A stretch of DNA of 9,263 nt, taken from the NCBI GenBank assembly GCA_011525265.1, contig WTHV01000227.1, forward strand, positions 1 to 9,263, given 5' to 3'. Position 1 is the first letter of the stretch. Each line of letters begins with the position of its first letter. The position numbers and the translations under genes were made by a program. This document shows positions 1 through 7,713 of the stretch, piece after piece. This stretch comes from Alphaproteobacteria bacterium. GTDB taxonomy: Bacteria; Pseudomonadota; Alphaproteobacteria; Puniceispirillales; Puniceispirillaceae. The notes beneath the pieces are model-generated. The model made no database searches. It worked only from the letters and a program-made list of their open reading frames with translations, and was not told where the DNA came from.

Positions 1-1
1 C

Positions 2-1288
2 CACCAAGAGATCTTGATGCTTGGCCTGCCAGGCATTGCTGTGACGCCAACAAATACACGCCTCTATCCGCATGGAAATGAGGCAGCGCATATCCTTGGC
101 ACGATTGATGTGGATGGCAAAGGCATTGCGGGCGTTGAAAAATATTTCAATGACCAGCTATCACAAGGTGCGCCTGTCGCTCTGTCAATTGATGTTGGCG
201 TGCAGGCCATTGTGCGCGCTGAAATTCAAAAGCAAATCACCGCCTTTGAGGCTATTGGCGGTGCGGGCCTTGTCTTAGATATTAAAACAGGCGAATTGCT
301 TGCACTAACCTCTTTGCCTGATTTCAACCCAAACCATTTTGCCAAAGCCTCAGATGATGCCCGTTTTAACCGTGCCACCAAGGGCGTGTTTGAGATGGGC
401 TCTATTTTTAAAGTCTTGAATACAGCGATTGCCCTAGAGACAGGCGCCGCCTCTATGGATCAGCATTATCAAGTCTCTAAGCCACTTTATGTCGCAAAGC
501 ACCGTATTGCAGATTATCATATGATGGATCGCGACTTGAGCCTATCTGAGGTTTTAGTCTATTCCTCTAATATCGGCTCTGCCCGCATTGCTGAGGCCAT
601 TGGTGCGCCAACACAGCGCGCTTATATGGAACGCCTTGGCCTCTTAGACAGGTTGGCATTGGAATTGCCAGAAGTCGCAACCCCGCTTATCCCGCGCAGA
701 TGGGAGCGGCTATCTGCCATGACGATTTCATTTGGCCATGGCATGTCTGTCACCCCTGTTCATGCCTCTGCAGCGATTGCAGCAGCCTCAAGTGATGGCA
801 TATACCGCGCGCCAACATTGCTGAAAAGAGACCCGCTTACCCCGCTGATTGAAGAACGCATTTTTGACCCAGAACACACAAAGGCCGTGCGTTCTATGAT
901 GCGCCTTGTTGTCTCTCACAAAGATGGCACAGGCAATTTTGCAGAAGCCCCCGGCTATTTGGTTGGCGGTAAAACAGGCACAGCAGAAAAGATTGTTGAT
1001 GGCAAATATAGCAAAGATAAAAATATGGTGTCATTCGTTAGCACCTTCCCAGCGCATGACCCTGCTTATCTGATTTTTGTCATGGTGGATGAGCCAAAGG
1101 GGCAAAAATTCTCCTATAATTACGCCACAGCTGGTTGGGTTGCCGCCCCTGCCATTCGCCAAATTGTTGAACAAATCGCGCCAAAATTGGGTGTTTTACC
1201 TGTTGATGAAACCGCGCCCGAAATTCGCCAAAATCTTGTGCCAAATATTCGTATTGGCAAAGAGGAGAAGAAACGTGCGGCTTTGTGA
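2..1288 (+). CDS. ftsI: FtsI / PBP3, septal peptidoglycan D,D-transpeptidase (5'-partial)
   Basis: This is a class B penicillin-binding protein that cross-links septal peptidoglycan in the periplasm as partner of FtsW. The frame is open at the left edge, so the cytoplasmic tail, membrane anchor and most of the pedestal domain are missing. About 428 codons remain, against roughly 550-600 for a whole protein. The fragment begins in the end of the non-catalytic domain (RLYPHG..AAHILGTID.DGKGIAGVE) and holds the whole transpeptidase domain. Counting from the first complete codon, I see the active-site SxxK as SIFK (134-137, Ser codon at 401-403), the SxN motif as SSN (188-190) and KTGTA (324-328, Lys codon at 971-973). 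FGHGMSVTPV lies near 244-253, as is typical of FtsI. The charged C-terminal tail (KEEKKRAAL) overlaps the murE start by 14 bp and contains its ribosome binding site. PBP2 is the alternative, but the neighbours and the FGHG segment favour FtsI. Confidence 0.96.
   Translation, partial: HQEILMLGLPGIAVTPTNTRLYPHGNEAAHILGTIDVDGKGIAGVEKYFNDQLSQGAPVALSIDVGVQAIVRAEIQKQITAFEAIGGAGLVLDIKTGELLALTSLPDFNPNHFAKASDDARFNRATKGVFEMGSIFKVLNTAIALETGAASMDQHYQVSKPLYVAKHRIADYHMMDRDLSLSEVLVYSSNIGSARIAEAIGAPTQRAYMERLGLLDRLALELPEVATPLIPRRWERLSAMTISFGHGMSVTPVHASAAIAAASSDGIYRAPTLLKRDPLTPLIEERIFDPEHTKAVRSMMRLVVSHKDGTGNFAEAPGYLVGGKTGTAEKIVDGKYSKDKNMVSFVSTFPAHDPAYLIFVMVDEPKGQKFSYNYATAGWVAAPAIRQIVEQIAPKLGVLPVDETAPEIRQNLVPNIRIGKEEKKRAAL
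1261..1270 (+). promoter_or_regulatory. Ribosome binding site deciding the murE GTG start
   Basis: The purine-rich stretch AGAGGAGAAG contains GGAG (1264-1267), 7 bp before GTG 1275. It is the only strong Shine-Dalgarno near the expected murE N-terminus and supports GTG over the ATG at 1308. It lies inside the ftsI coding sequence, so ribosomes finishing ftsI could reinitiate here. Confidence 0.8.
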
Positions 1289-2774
1289 TTTAGTAACAGA
1301 TAGGCCTATGCCAGATGATTATGCGAACATAGCGATAAGCGGGCTTTGTGCTGATTCACGCACAGTAAAACAAGACTGGCTCTTTGTTGCGATTAGCGGC
1401 AATGATAGTGATGGGCATGATCATATTGACAGTGCCATCGCCAATGGGGCTGTTGCTGTTTTGGGCGAAAAAGACCTATCAGGCCTATCTGTGCCTTATA
1501 TTCAATCAGAGTCAATCCGCGCTGATTTTGCCAAGGCTTGCGCCCGTTTCTGGCCAAAACGCCCTGCGATACAAGTGGCGATTACAGGCACAAATGGCAA
1601 AACATCTATTGCAGAATTTTTGCGTCAAATCTGGCAAAAAGCTACATGGGATGCCGCCTCTCTTGGCACATTAGGCGCACGAACCGCGCGCACTGGCCAT
1701 AGCCTTGATCAGCCCCACCTCACCCTCTCTGGCCTCACCACACCAGGGCCTGATGATTTATTCCGCGTCATTGATGCGCTAGCACAAGAGAATGTGCGCT
1801 GCCTTGCCCTTGAAGCCTCTTCTCATGGGATTGACCAAGACAGATTATCACCATTGTCACTTCATGTGGCAGGCTTCTCAAATCTCAGCCGTGACCATCT
1901 TGATTATCACGGCGATATGGAAGCCTATTTCCAAACAAAATTGCGTCTATTTACTGAATTGCTTCCCGATGGGGCGGCGGCTGTGGTGAATTGTGACGAT
2001 GATTATGGCAAACGGATTATTAAAGCGCTCAAAGACAGACCAATCGTCCTTAAGACCATTGGTCATGATAAAAGCGCTGATTTGCATATTAAATCCCTGA
2101 ACCCTAAGGATTATGGCTTTGATGCGCATATTGCCTATAAGGGGCAAGATTATCACTTCCCTCTTGCGCTTATGGGACAGTTTCAAGCAGAAAATGCCCT
2201 TCTTGCGGCACTTTTAGCGCATTTATCAGGCCTATCTTTGCATGATTCCCTCGGCGCGCTGCCGTCATTAAAGCCTATTGCAGGGCGTATGCAACCGGTA
2301 CATGGTCACCCTCAAAAAGCGCGTATCTTGGTTGATTATGCACATACACCTGATGCGCTCGAAAATGCGCTATCTTTGTTGCGCCCTGAGACAAATGGCA
2401 AACTTATCGTGCTATTTGGATGCGGTGGTGACAGGGATAAGGGCAAACGTGTCTTGATGGGCAATGCCGCCGCACAGCTAGCGGATATGGTCTATGTCAC
2501 AGATGATAATCCGCGCTCTGAAGACCCCGGTGCAATCAGAGCTGATGTGATGTCAGGTGATGCCAAAAAAATGGCCGATAAATTTACCGAGATTGGCAAT
2601 CGCAAAGCGGCTATTCAGACAGCCATTGATACGCTTGGTGCAGGTGATTGCCTGCTTATTGCTGGCAAAGGGCATGAGACCACACAGATGGTTGGCACAG
2701 AGACCTTGCCCTTTGATGATGCGGCTGTGGCACGGTCTGCTTTGGCCTTTTTACCGCAAGGGGGGCCATCATGA
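1275..2774 (+). CDS. murE: MurE, UDP-MurNAc-L-Ala-D-Glu:meso-diaminopimelate ligase
   Basis: This cytoplasmic Mur ligase adds the third stem-peptide residue to UDP-MurNAc-L-Ala-D-Glu using ATP. At 499 aa it has the family's usual length. An N-terminal UDP-substrate domain contains ADSRTV (26-31). The central ATPase domain has the P-loop GTNGKT (105-110), TTPGPDDL (155-162), EASSHG (180-185) and HLDYHGDMEAY (208-218). Lys222 in the TKLRLF context matches the carbamylated lysine of the family. The C-terminal domain carries DYAHTPDAL (354-362), the DNPR motif (411-414) and GKGHE (464-468). DNPR and the following GHE glutamate are known to select meso-DAP rather than lysine. I chose the GTG at 1275 because a strong Shine-Dalgarno lies 7 bp upstream and the protein then begins at the normal place. 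The frame stays open to an ATG at 1077, but that stretch lies inside ftsI. An ATG at 1308 would remove N-terminal residues and lacks a comparable site. The end overlaps murF by 4 bp (ATGA). Confidence 0.97.
   Translation: MRLCDLVTDRPMPDDYANIAISGLCADSRTVKQDWLFVAISGNDSDGHDHIDSAIANGAVAVLGEKDLSGLSVPYIQSESIRADFAKACARFWPKRPAIQVAITGTNGKTSIAEFLRQIWQKATWDAASLGTLGARTARTGHSLDQPHLTLSGLTTPGPDDLFRVIDALAQENVRCLALEASSHGIDQDRLSPLSLHVAGFSNLSRDHLDYHGDMEAYFQTKLRLFTELLPDGAAAVVNCDDDYGKRIIKALKDRPIVLKTIGHDKSADLHIKSLNPKDYGFDAHIAYKGQDYHFPLALMGQFQAENALLAALLAHLSGLSLHDSLGALPSLKPIAGRMQPVHGHPQKARILVDYAHTPDALENALSLLRPETNGKLIVLFGCGGDRDKGKRVLMGNAAAQLADMVYVTDDNPRSEDPGAIRADVMSGDAKKMADKFTEIGNRKAAIQTAIDTLGAGDCLLIAGKGHETTQMVGTETLPFDDAAVARSALAFLPQGGPS
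2758..2765 (+). promoter_or_regulatory. murF ribosome binding site
   Basis: AAGGGGGG lies 5 bp before the murF ATG, inside the last codons of murE. It is G-rich rather than the usual AGGAGG but has good purine content and spacing. It supports the ATGA overlap start. Confidence 0.6.
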
Positions 2775-4192
2775 TCACCTCTTGGAATGCCTCAGATTTA
2801 GCAAAAATCACAAATGGCACATGGCATAATACCATGCCCACCGCGCCAGTTGACAGCATTGACATTGACCATCGCCAGATGGATGACACAGGCTTATTTG
2901 TCGCGCTTGGTGGCACGACGCATGATGGGCATGACTTTTTGGGCGCGCTTTCAGCCTCCCACAGCGCCCTTGTACAACAAGCAGATGATAAAAGCGCCGC
3001 CTCTCAGCTTTGTGTCTCAAATAGCCTGCAAGCCCTTCATGATTTGGCAAAGGCCGCGATGGCACAGACAAGCGCACATAAGATTGCGGTCACAGGCTCA
3101 GTTGGCAAAACAAGCACCAAAGATGCGCTTGCGCGTGTCCTATCTTGCTATGGGGAATGCCATGCAAGCCGCGGCAATTACAATAATCACATTGGCGCGC
3201 CTCTTTCTATGGCACGCACGCCAGATAAAGCTGAGATGATTGTGATGGAAATGGGCATGAACCATGCAGGCGAGATTGCCCCCCTCTCCCATCTCTTTGC
3301 AGGGGATATCGCGATCATCACCAAAATCGCTGATAGTCATATTGGGCATTTCGACAATCTAGAACAGATTGCCCATGCCAAGGCTGAAATTTTTGATGGT
3401 ATGTCAGCTGGCATCGCCATTTTGCCTTATGATGATGCGCATTTTGATATTTTGAGCGAAAAAGCACGCACATGCGGCCTTGATATCACAAGCTTTGGCC
3501 ATGATGAGAAGGCTGATATCCAATTAGTGGACCAATTATCTGAGCTTGATGGGCAAAAGCTTAGCGTCAAAAATAATGAGACTGGCGAGATGATAACCTT
3601 GCGCTCTGGTCTATGTGCGCCGCATCATGCCACAACCATTATGATTGTGCTGTGCGTGTTACATAAGCTCGGCCTCTCATGGCAAAAAGCGACAAGCGCT
3701 ATTGCCCAATTACAAGAGGTTGAGGGGCGCGGCAACCGCACGCGTATTATGCTTGGTGCAAAAGACGTGATTCTCATCAATGACAGCTATAATGCCGGCC
3801 CTGCCTCAATGGCAGCGGCCTTGTCACATATGGCAGACTTGCCGCCATGCAATAAGGGGCTAATCCTTACCGATATGCTCGAGCTTGGCGCGCAAACAGA
3901 TGAGGCGCATGATGCGCTTATTCCCCTTATCACCGCTATTGCGCCGCATCAGCTTGCCCTTGTGGGCGAGGCAATGGGGCGCATTGCCCCTGCTATCACA
4001 GCGGCCGCACATATGCGCCATTATCCAGACCCCTCAGCTTGTGCAGAGGCTCTCATGACGCAATTTGCCACCTGTGATGTGATTTTAATCAAAGGCTCTA
4101 ATGGTTCAGGCGCACCTGCGCTCGCACAGGCCTTACTTTCATCAACTAATTCCCCATCTGACATGCTTGCGAGGGCTGTTTATGTTTCCTGA
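2771..4192 (+). CDS. murF: MurF, UDP-MurNAc-tripeptide:D-alanyl-D-alanine ligase
   Basis: This cytoplasmic Mur ligase adds the D-Ala-D-Ala dipeptide, completing the UDP-MurNAc-pentapeptide. At 473 aa it has a typical length. The N-terminal domain shows IDHRQMDDTGLFVAL (32-46) followed by DGHDF (52-56). The ATPase domain has the P-loop GSVGKTS (109-115), the NYNNHIGAP segment (136-144) and EMGMNHAGEI (160-169), which is diagnostic for MurF. The C-terminal domain contains GRGNR (319-323), NDSYNAGPAS (337-346), DMLELG (368-373) and KGSNGSG (441-447). The usual GDM-ELG reads TDMLELG here, so the glycine is replaced by Thr367. The ATG shares the ATGA with the murE stop and is preceded by AAGGGGGG (2758-2765) at 5 bp spacing. 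The 3' end overlaps the mraY start by 11 bp, which indicates translational coupling on both sides. Confidence 0.97.
   Translation: MITSWNASDLAKITNGTWHNTMPTAPVDSIDIDHRQMDDTGLFVALGGTTHDGHDFLGALSASHSALVQQADDKSAASQLCVSNSLQALHDLAKAAMAQTSAHKIAVTGSVGKTSTKDALARVLSCYGECHASRGNYNNHIGAPLSMARTPDKAEMIVMEMGMNHAGEIAPLSHLFAGDIAIITKIADSHIGHFDNLEQIAHAKAEIFDGMSAGIAILPYDDAHFDILSEKARTCGLDITSFGHDEKADIQLVDQLSELDGQKLSVKNNETGEMITLRSGLCAPHHATTIMIVLCVLHKLGLSWQKATSAIAQLQEVEGRGNRTRIMLGAKDVILINDSYNAGPASMAAALSHMADLPPCNKGLILTDMLELGAQTDEAHDALIPLITAIAPHQLALVGEAMGRIAPAITAAAHMRHYPDPSACAEALMTQFATCDVILIKGSNGSGAPALAQALLSSTNSPSDMLARAVYVS
4171..4175 (+). promoter_or_regulatory. Ribosome binding site deciding the mraY start
   Basis: GAGGG lies 6 bp before ATG 4182, within the last codons of murF. 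It supports 4182 over the upstream in-frame ATG at 4101, which would add 27 residues unlike any MraY N-terminus. Confidence 0.75.
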
Positions 4193-5270
4193 TCTACTAG
4201 TGCCGCTTGCTGAGCATTTTCAACCATTAAATCTCTTCCGCTATCTGACTTTCAGAACAGGCGGCGCGGTGATGACGGCCTTGCTTCTCAGCCTATGCTG
4301 TGGTCCTGCCTTCATTGTATGGTTGAAATCCCATCAAGCAGAAGGACAGCCTATTCGCCAAGATGGCCCTGAAAGCCACATCCTTACAAAGGCCGGAACC
4401 CCGACGATGGGCGGGTTATTGATTTTGGGCGTTTTTGTCATCACAACCTTATTATGGGTGCCGCTTGGCAATGCCTATCTGTGGCCGATTTTGATTGTTG
4501 CGATTGGTTTTGGCGGTATCGGCGCCATTGATGATTGGCTAAAATTGAAAAACCGGTCTTCTGCTGGCCTGCGCTCATCACAGAAATTCCTGCTGCAATC
4601 AGCCCTAGCTTTGGTAGCGATTATCTATCTTGTTGAATTATCACCTGCCGATTTGCGCTATGGCATTGCCCTGCCTTTCCTAAAAGATACGCTGTTATAT
4701 TTATCCTATTTCTATATCCCCTTTGCGCTTGTTGTGATTGTAGGGGCATCAAATGCGGTCAATTTAACTGATGGGCTTGATGGGCTTGCGATTGTTCCTG
4801 TGATGATTGCAGCAGCTGTTTTTGCGCTGATTGCATATCTATCTGGTAATCTGAATTTCGCTGATTATTTGCAGATTCATTATATTCCGGGCACAGGTGA
4901 ATTGGCTGTTGTCTGCGGTGCACTTATTGGCGCTGGCCTTGGGTTTTTATGGTGGAATGCCCCGCCTGCCAAAGTCTTTATGGGTGATACAGGCTCTCTT
5001 GCCCTTGGCGGGACGTTGGGTGCCATTTCCGTTGCAACACGCCATGAATTGGTTTTGGCCATCACAGGTGGCCTATTCGTGCTTGAAACCGTTTCAGTCA
5101 TCTTGCAAGTCGCCTCCTTCAAATTAACAGGTAAGCGCATTTTCCTAATGGCGCCTTTACATCATCATTTCGAGAAAAAGGGATGGGCTGAGCCAACCAT
5201 TGTGATCCGCTTTTGGATTATTTCGGTCATCCTTGCCCTTATTGCACTTTCAACCTTGAAGCTTCGCTAG
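4182..5270 (+). CDS. mraY: MraY, phospho-N-acetylmuramoyl-pentapeptide transferase
   Basis: This integral inner-membrane enzyme transfers phospho-MurNAc-pentapeptide from UDP to undecaprenyl phosphate, giving lipid I. At 362 aa it is normal for the family. The N-terminus (LFRYLTFRTGGA, 18-29) and AGTPTMGGLLI (71-81) are typical. Active-site features on the cytoplasmic side are Asp117-Asp118 in AIDDWLK, the NAVNLTDGLDGLA segment (191-203), FMGDTGSLALGG (266-277, with Asp269 the expected catalytic or Mg-binding residue) and the HHHF loop (327-330). About ten hydrophobic segments fit the known ten-helix fold, roughly at 26-46, 74-93, 98-116, 135-152, 172-190, 199-220, 240-258, 272-284, 289-310 and 338-358. 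The frame is open back to 4101, but that part is murF read in another frame. The ATG at 4182, with GAGGG 6 bp upstream, gives the expected family N-terminus. It overlaps murF by 11 bp. Confidence 0.97.
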   Translation: MFPDLLVPLAEHFQPLNLFRYLTFRTGGAVMTALLLSLCCGPAFIVWLKSHQAEGQPIRQDGPESHILTKAGTPTMGGLLILGVFVITTLLWVPLGNAYLWPILIVAIGFGGIGAIDDWLKLKNRSSAGLRSSQKFLLQSALALVAIIYLVELSPADLRYGIALPFLKDTLLYLSYFYIPFALVVIVGASNAVNLTDGLDGLAIVPVMIAAAVFALIAYLSGNLNFADYLQIHYIPGTGELAVVCGALIGAGLGFLWWNAPPAKVFMGDTGSLALGGTLGAISVATRHELVLAITGGLFVLETVSVILQVASFKLTGKRIFLMAPLHHHFEKKGWAEPTIVIRFWIISVILALIALSTLKLR

Positions 5271-5273
5271 GAG
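5269..5273 (+). promoter_or_regulatory. Probable murD ribosome binding site with long spacing
   Basis: AGGAG begins inside the mraY stop codon (TAG 5268-5270) and continues into the 18 bp mraY-murD gap. It ends 15 bp before ATG 5289, longer than the usual 5-10 bp. No better purine stretch precedes either candidate start (5289 or 5313). The gap shows no hairpin or promoter-like element. Confidence 0.55.
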
Positions 5274-5288
5274 ATAACACGCAAAATC

Positions 5289-6611
5289 ATGTCACAGCCT
5301 CATAAGTCTAAAATGACGCATATCGCGATTTTTGGCGCTGGCCTATCAGGCAGAGCGGCCTATCAGCGTGCGCAGAATTTGGGCATTCGCTGTGTCATTG
5401 ATGATGATGTGATGACAGAGCATGAGGCGATTGCCGCCCAAGATTTTATCAAGTGGCAGAATTGGGATTTCTCAAAATATGATGCCCTTATCCTGAGCCC
5501 TGGTATCGCACATAACCATCCAAACCCCCACCCTGTTGCACAAGCAGCGCGTAAAGCAGAGGTTGAAATCATCTCAGAAGTTGAGTTTGGCCTGCGCACA
5601 GGAAATTGGGGCAAATTTGTTGTTATTACCGGCACAAACGGCAAATCCACAACCACGGCATTAACCGCGCATTTGCTAAAGACAGGCGGGGCAAAAGTGG
5701 CTGTTGGCGGCAATCTAGGCACGCCCTTATGTGCCTTAAATGAAGCAGAAAAGGACGGCATTACCGTTGTTGAGCTTTCATCTTATCAACTCGAAACAAC
5801 CCCTTCCCTGCGCCCTGATATTGTCGCGCTGTTAAATATCACACCTGATCATCTTGACCGTCATGGTGGCCTTGAGGGCTATATTGCGGCAAAGATGAAA
5901 AGCCTATCAGCCTGTCATAAAGACAGCCTTGCGCTGATTGGGGATGAGGGGGCAATTATGCAACGTGTCCTTGATGATGCGCGGCAAAAACTGACCTGTA
6001 CAATCACTGCCATTTCGGCGCATAGCCTTGGTGAGCGGGTTTTAGATAATCCCACCCTTGCTGGTGCGCATAATGCCCAAAATGCCGCGTTTGCGGTGGC
6101 AATTGCAAAAACCTGCGGCTGTGATGATGACACGATAAATGCCGGGCTTGCCTCATTTGAAGGGCTAGCCCATCGCTTGCAACCTGTTGGCATGATGGGC
6201 GCTATGCGATTTGTGAATGATTCCAAAGCCACAAATGGTGATGCAAGTGCAAAGGCACTTGGTGCTTATCAGAATATTATGTGGCTGGCAGGAGGGCGCG
6301 CTAAGGCAGATGGGCTGACCGCTTGCTTGCCATATTTTAATCATATCGCACGCGCCTATTTTTATGGCGAATGTGCCGGTGCCTTTTTTGCTGAAGCACA
6401 AGCGCATATACCATGCAGTGTGCATGAGACATTAGATGAAGCCTTTGCGCAAGCGATGACAGATGCGTCTGATACGAGTGTTATTCTGCTCTCACCTGCG
6501 GCAGCGTCTTTTGATCAATTCCCTAATTTTGGCACAAGAGGTGCGCACTTCACCCAATTAGCCAACCGCTATATCACCGCACAAACAAGGGAGGTCAGCC
6601 ATGTTGGGTAG
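5289..6611 (+). CDS. murD: MurD, UDP-MurNAc-L-alanine:D-glutamate ligase
   Basis: This cytoplasmic Mur ligase adds D-glutamate to UDP-MurNAc-L-Ala with ATP. At 440 aa it has the usual length. The N-terminal Rossmann-like domain has IFGAGLSG (14-21) and LSPGI (69-73). The ATPase domain has the P-loop GTNGKST (115-121), GGNLGTPL (140-147), ELSSYQLE (162-169) and NITPDHLDRH (183-192). Lys202 in the AAKMKS context is the expected carbamylated lysine. The C-terminal domain has AHNAQNAAFA (260-269), HRLQPV (295-300), NDSKATNGDAS (310-320), GGRAKADGL (335-343) and LLSPAAASFDQF (400-411) followed by FGTRG. The start is less certain than for its neighbours. The ATG at 5289 is the first possible one after the mraY stop, but AGGAG lies 15 bp upstream. 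An in-frame ATG at 5313 would remove eight residues before the Rossmann strand. This is the only complete gene here that does not overlap its predecessor. It overlaps ftsW by 11 bp. Confidence 0.96.
   Translation: MSQPHKSKMTHIAIFGAGLSGRAAYQRAQNLGIRCVIDDDVMTEHEAIAAQDFIKWQNWDFSKYDALILSPGIAHNHPNPHPVAQAARKAEVEIISEVEFGLRTGNWGKFVVITGTNGKSTTTALTAHLLKTGGAKVAVGGNLGTPLCALNEAEKDGITVVELSSYQLETTPSLRPDIVALLNITPDHLDRHGGLEGYIAAKMKSLSACHKDSLALIGDEGAIMQRVLDDARQKLTCTITAISAHSLGERVLDNPTLAGAHNAQNAAFAVAIAKTCGCDDDTINAGLASFEGLAHRLQPVGMMGAMRFVNDSKATNGDASAKALGAYQNIMWLAGGRAKADGLTACLPYFNHIARAYFYGECAGAFFAEAQAHIPCSVHETLDEAFAQAMTDASDTSVILLSPAAASFDQFPNFGTRGAHFTQLANRYITAQTREVSHVG
6587..6595 (+). promoter_or_regulatory. ftsW ribosome binding site
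   Basis: AAGGGAGGT is the closest match to the full anti-Shine-Dalgarno complement in the window. It lies 5-6 bp before ATG 6601, in the final codons of murD, and fixes the ftsW start within the overlap. Confidence 0.75.
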
Positions 6612-7713
6612 AACAGACAGATCGCTTCTTGGTATTTGGTGGTGGACAGTCGATAGATGGTTGTTGATGACAGCGATTATGTTGATGGTCATTGGCACCT
6701 TGATGGTGATGGCAGCAAGCCCGCCTGTTGCGACACGAATCTCATTGCCAGAATTTCATTTTGTCTGGCGCCAATTAGTATATTTGATGCCAGCGGCAGG
6801 TGCTGTTTTCATTCTATCGCTTATGACACCGCGCATGATACGCATTTTATCATTGCTCGGCCTATGTGGTGTGATTGGCTTGATGAGCCTTACCCTTGTG
6901 TTAGGCGCTGAGGTGAAAGGGGCAACAAGGTGGATTACCATCGGCCCGCTAAACCTTCAGCCATCTGAATTTGCAAAACCATTATTCGCTATTGTGTGTG
7001 CATGGCTGTTATCACTGTGGCGCGAAGGGGAAGATTTCCCTGGCTGGGCATGGGCAACAGGTCTAGCTGGTGTCATTGTGGCAATCTTGATACTTCAGCC
7101 AGACATTGGAATGACAGCTGTGATAGCGCTGACATGGGGCTTTCAGATGTTCCTTGCTGGCATGCCATTATTGCTTGTTATTATTGCGGTTGCATTAGCG
7201 CCTTTAGCCTTAATCCTTGCCTATTATAACCTCAGCCACGTGCAAGCGCGTATTGATAAATTCTTTGATGGTGGCTCTATGCAATCAGATTTATCTATTC
7301 GGTCATTTGCTGATGGTGGCTTACTAGGTGTCGGCCCCGGTGATGGCAAGATTAAAGAATATCTTCCCGATGCTCATGCAGATTTTATCTTCTCTGTTGC
7401 GGCAGAGGAATATGGCTTGCTTGTCTGTCTTTTGATTATCGCACTATACGGCTTTATGGTCTTGCGCGGCTTTGAGCGTTCAGCCGCCAGAGATAATCTG
7501 TTCTGTCTGATCGCCGGTGCAGGACTTGCCATGCAATTTGGCGTTCAAGCCGCCATTCATATGGCCTCATCTGTTGACCTTATCCCGACCAAAGGGATGA
7601 CATTGCCTCTGATTAGCTATGGCGGCTCATCTTTGCTGGCAAGCGGGATTACCATTGGGATGTTATTGGCACTCACAAGACGGCGTCTGCGTGATGGAGG
7701 GTTAGATGGCTAA
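6601..7713 (+). CDS. ftsW: FtsW, septal SEDS peptidoglycan glycosyltransferase
   Basis: This polytopic inner-membrane SEDS protein polymerises lipid II at the division site together with FtsI. At 370 aa it is normal for the family. The short cytoplasmic N-terminus (RTDRSLLGIWWWTVDRWLLM, 4-23) resembles alphaproteobacterial FtsW. SEDS signatures are GATRWI (107-112), GPLNLQPSEFAK (115-126), QPD (166-168), LPDAHADFIFSVAAEEYG (255-272, with Asp261 as the invariant acidic residue of the large extracellular loop) and PTKGMTLPLISYGGSS (319-334). About ten hydrophobic segments are visible, roughly at 18-40, 53-73, 79-101, 119-136, 148-165, 169-183, 187-206, 264-286, 294-318 and 334-352. The cytoplasmic tail after the last segment is short and basic (TRRRLRDGG). 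The neighbours ftsI and murG support FtsW over the elongation paralogue RodA. The start has AAGGGAGG (6587-6594) 6 bp upstream and overlaps murD by 11 bp. Confidence 0.96.
   Translation: MLGRTDRSLLGIWWWTVDRWLLMTAIMLMVIGTLMVMAASPPVATRISLPEFHFVWRQLVYLMPAAGAVFILSLMTPRMIRILSLLGLCGVIGLMSLTLVLGAEVKGATRWITIGPLNLQPSEFAKPLFAIVCAWLLSLWREGEDFPGWAWATGLAGVIVAILILQPDIGMTAVIALTWGFQMFLAGMPLLLVIIAVALAPLALILAYYNLSHVQARIDKFFDGGSMQSDLSIRSFADGGLLGVGPGDGKIKEYLPDAHADFIFSVAAEEYGLLVCLLIIALYGFMVLRGFERSAARDNLFCLIAGAGLAMQFGVQAAIHMASSVDLIPTKGMTLPLISYGGSSLLASGITIGMLLALTRRRLRDGGLDG
7696..7701 (+). promoter_or_regulatory. murG ribosome binding site
   Basis: GGAGGG lies 4 bp before ATG 7706, in the terminal codons of ftsW. 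It supports the overlapping start. Confidence 0.7.

Noticed and set aside
1077..1274. A 66-residue N-terminal extension of murE from an upstream ATG
   Set aside because: The stretch codes for ftsI in another frame, and the extra residues do not resemble a MurE N-terminus. The GTG at 1275 has a clear ribosome binding site.
2850..2887. Two TTGACA-like -35 hexamers (2850-2855 and 2859-2864) early in murF
   Set aside because: No TATAAT-like -10 hexamer occurs at about 17 bp from either one. They fall in coding sequence for Val-Asp-Ser-Ile-Asp-Ile-Asp, so chance is the better explanation.
2814..3239. A 141-codon + strand frame inside murF
   Set aside because: It overlaps the murF N-terminal domain and P-loop in another frame. 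The translation is rich in Arg, Gln, Ala and Trp with no family features, so it is a shadow frame.
4101..4181. A 27-residue N-terminal extension of mraY
   Set aside because: It overlaps murF coding sequence, whereas the ATG at 4182 gives the expected MraY N-terminus with a well-spaced ribosome binding site.
5271..5288. The mraY-murD gap as a possible terminator or small regulatory site
   Set aside because: At 18 bp it is too short for a hairpin plus U-tract and shows no inverted repeat. It only holds part of the murD ribosome binding site.
5363..5761. A 132-codon open frame on the - strand opposite murD
   Set aside because: It lies wholly inside murD, which has all its family motifs. The translation shows no recognisable domain and no ribosome binding site was evident, so it is a shadow frame.
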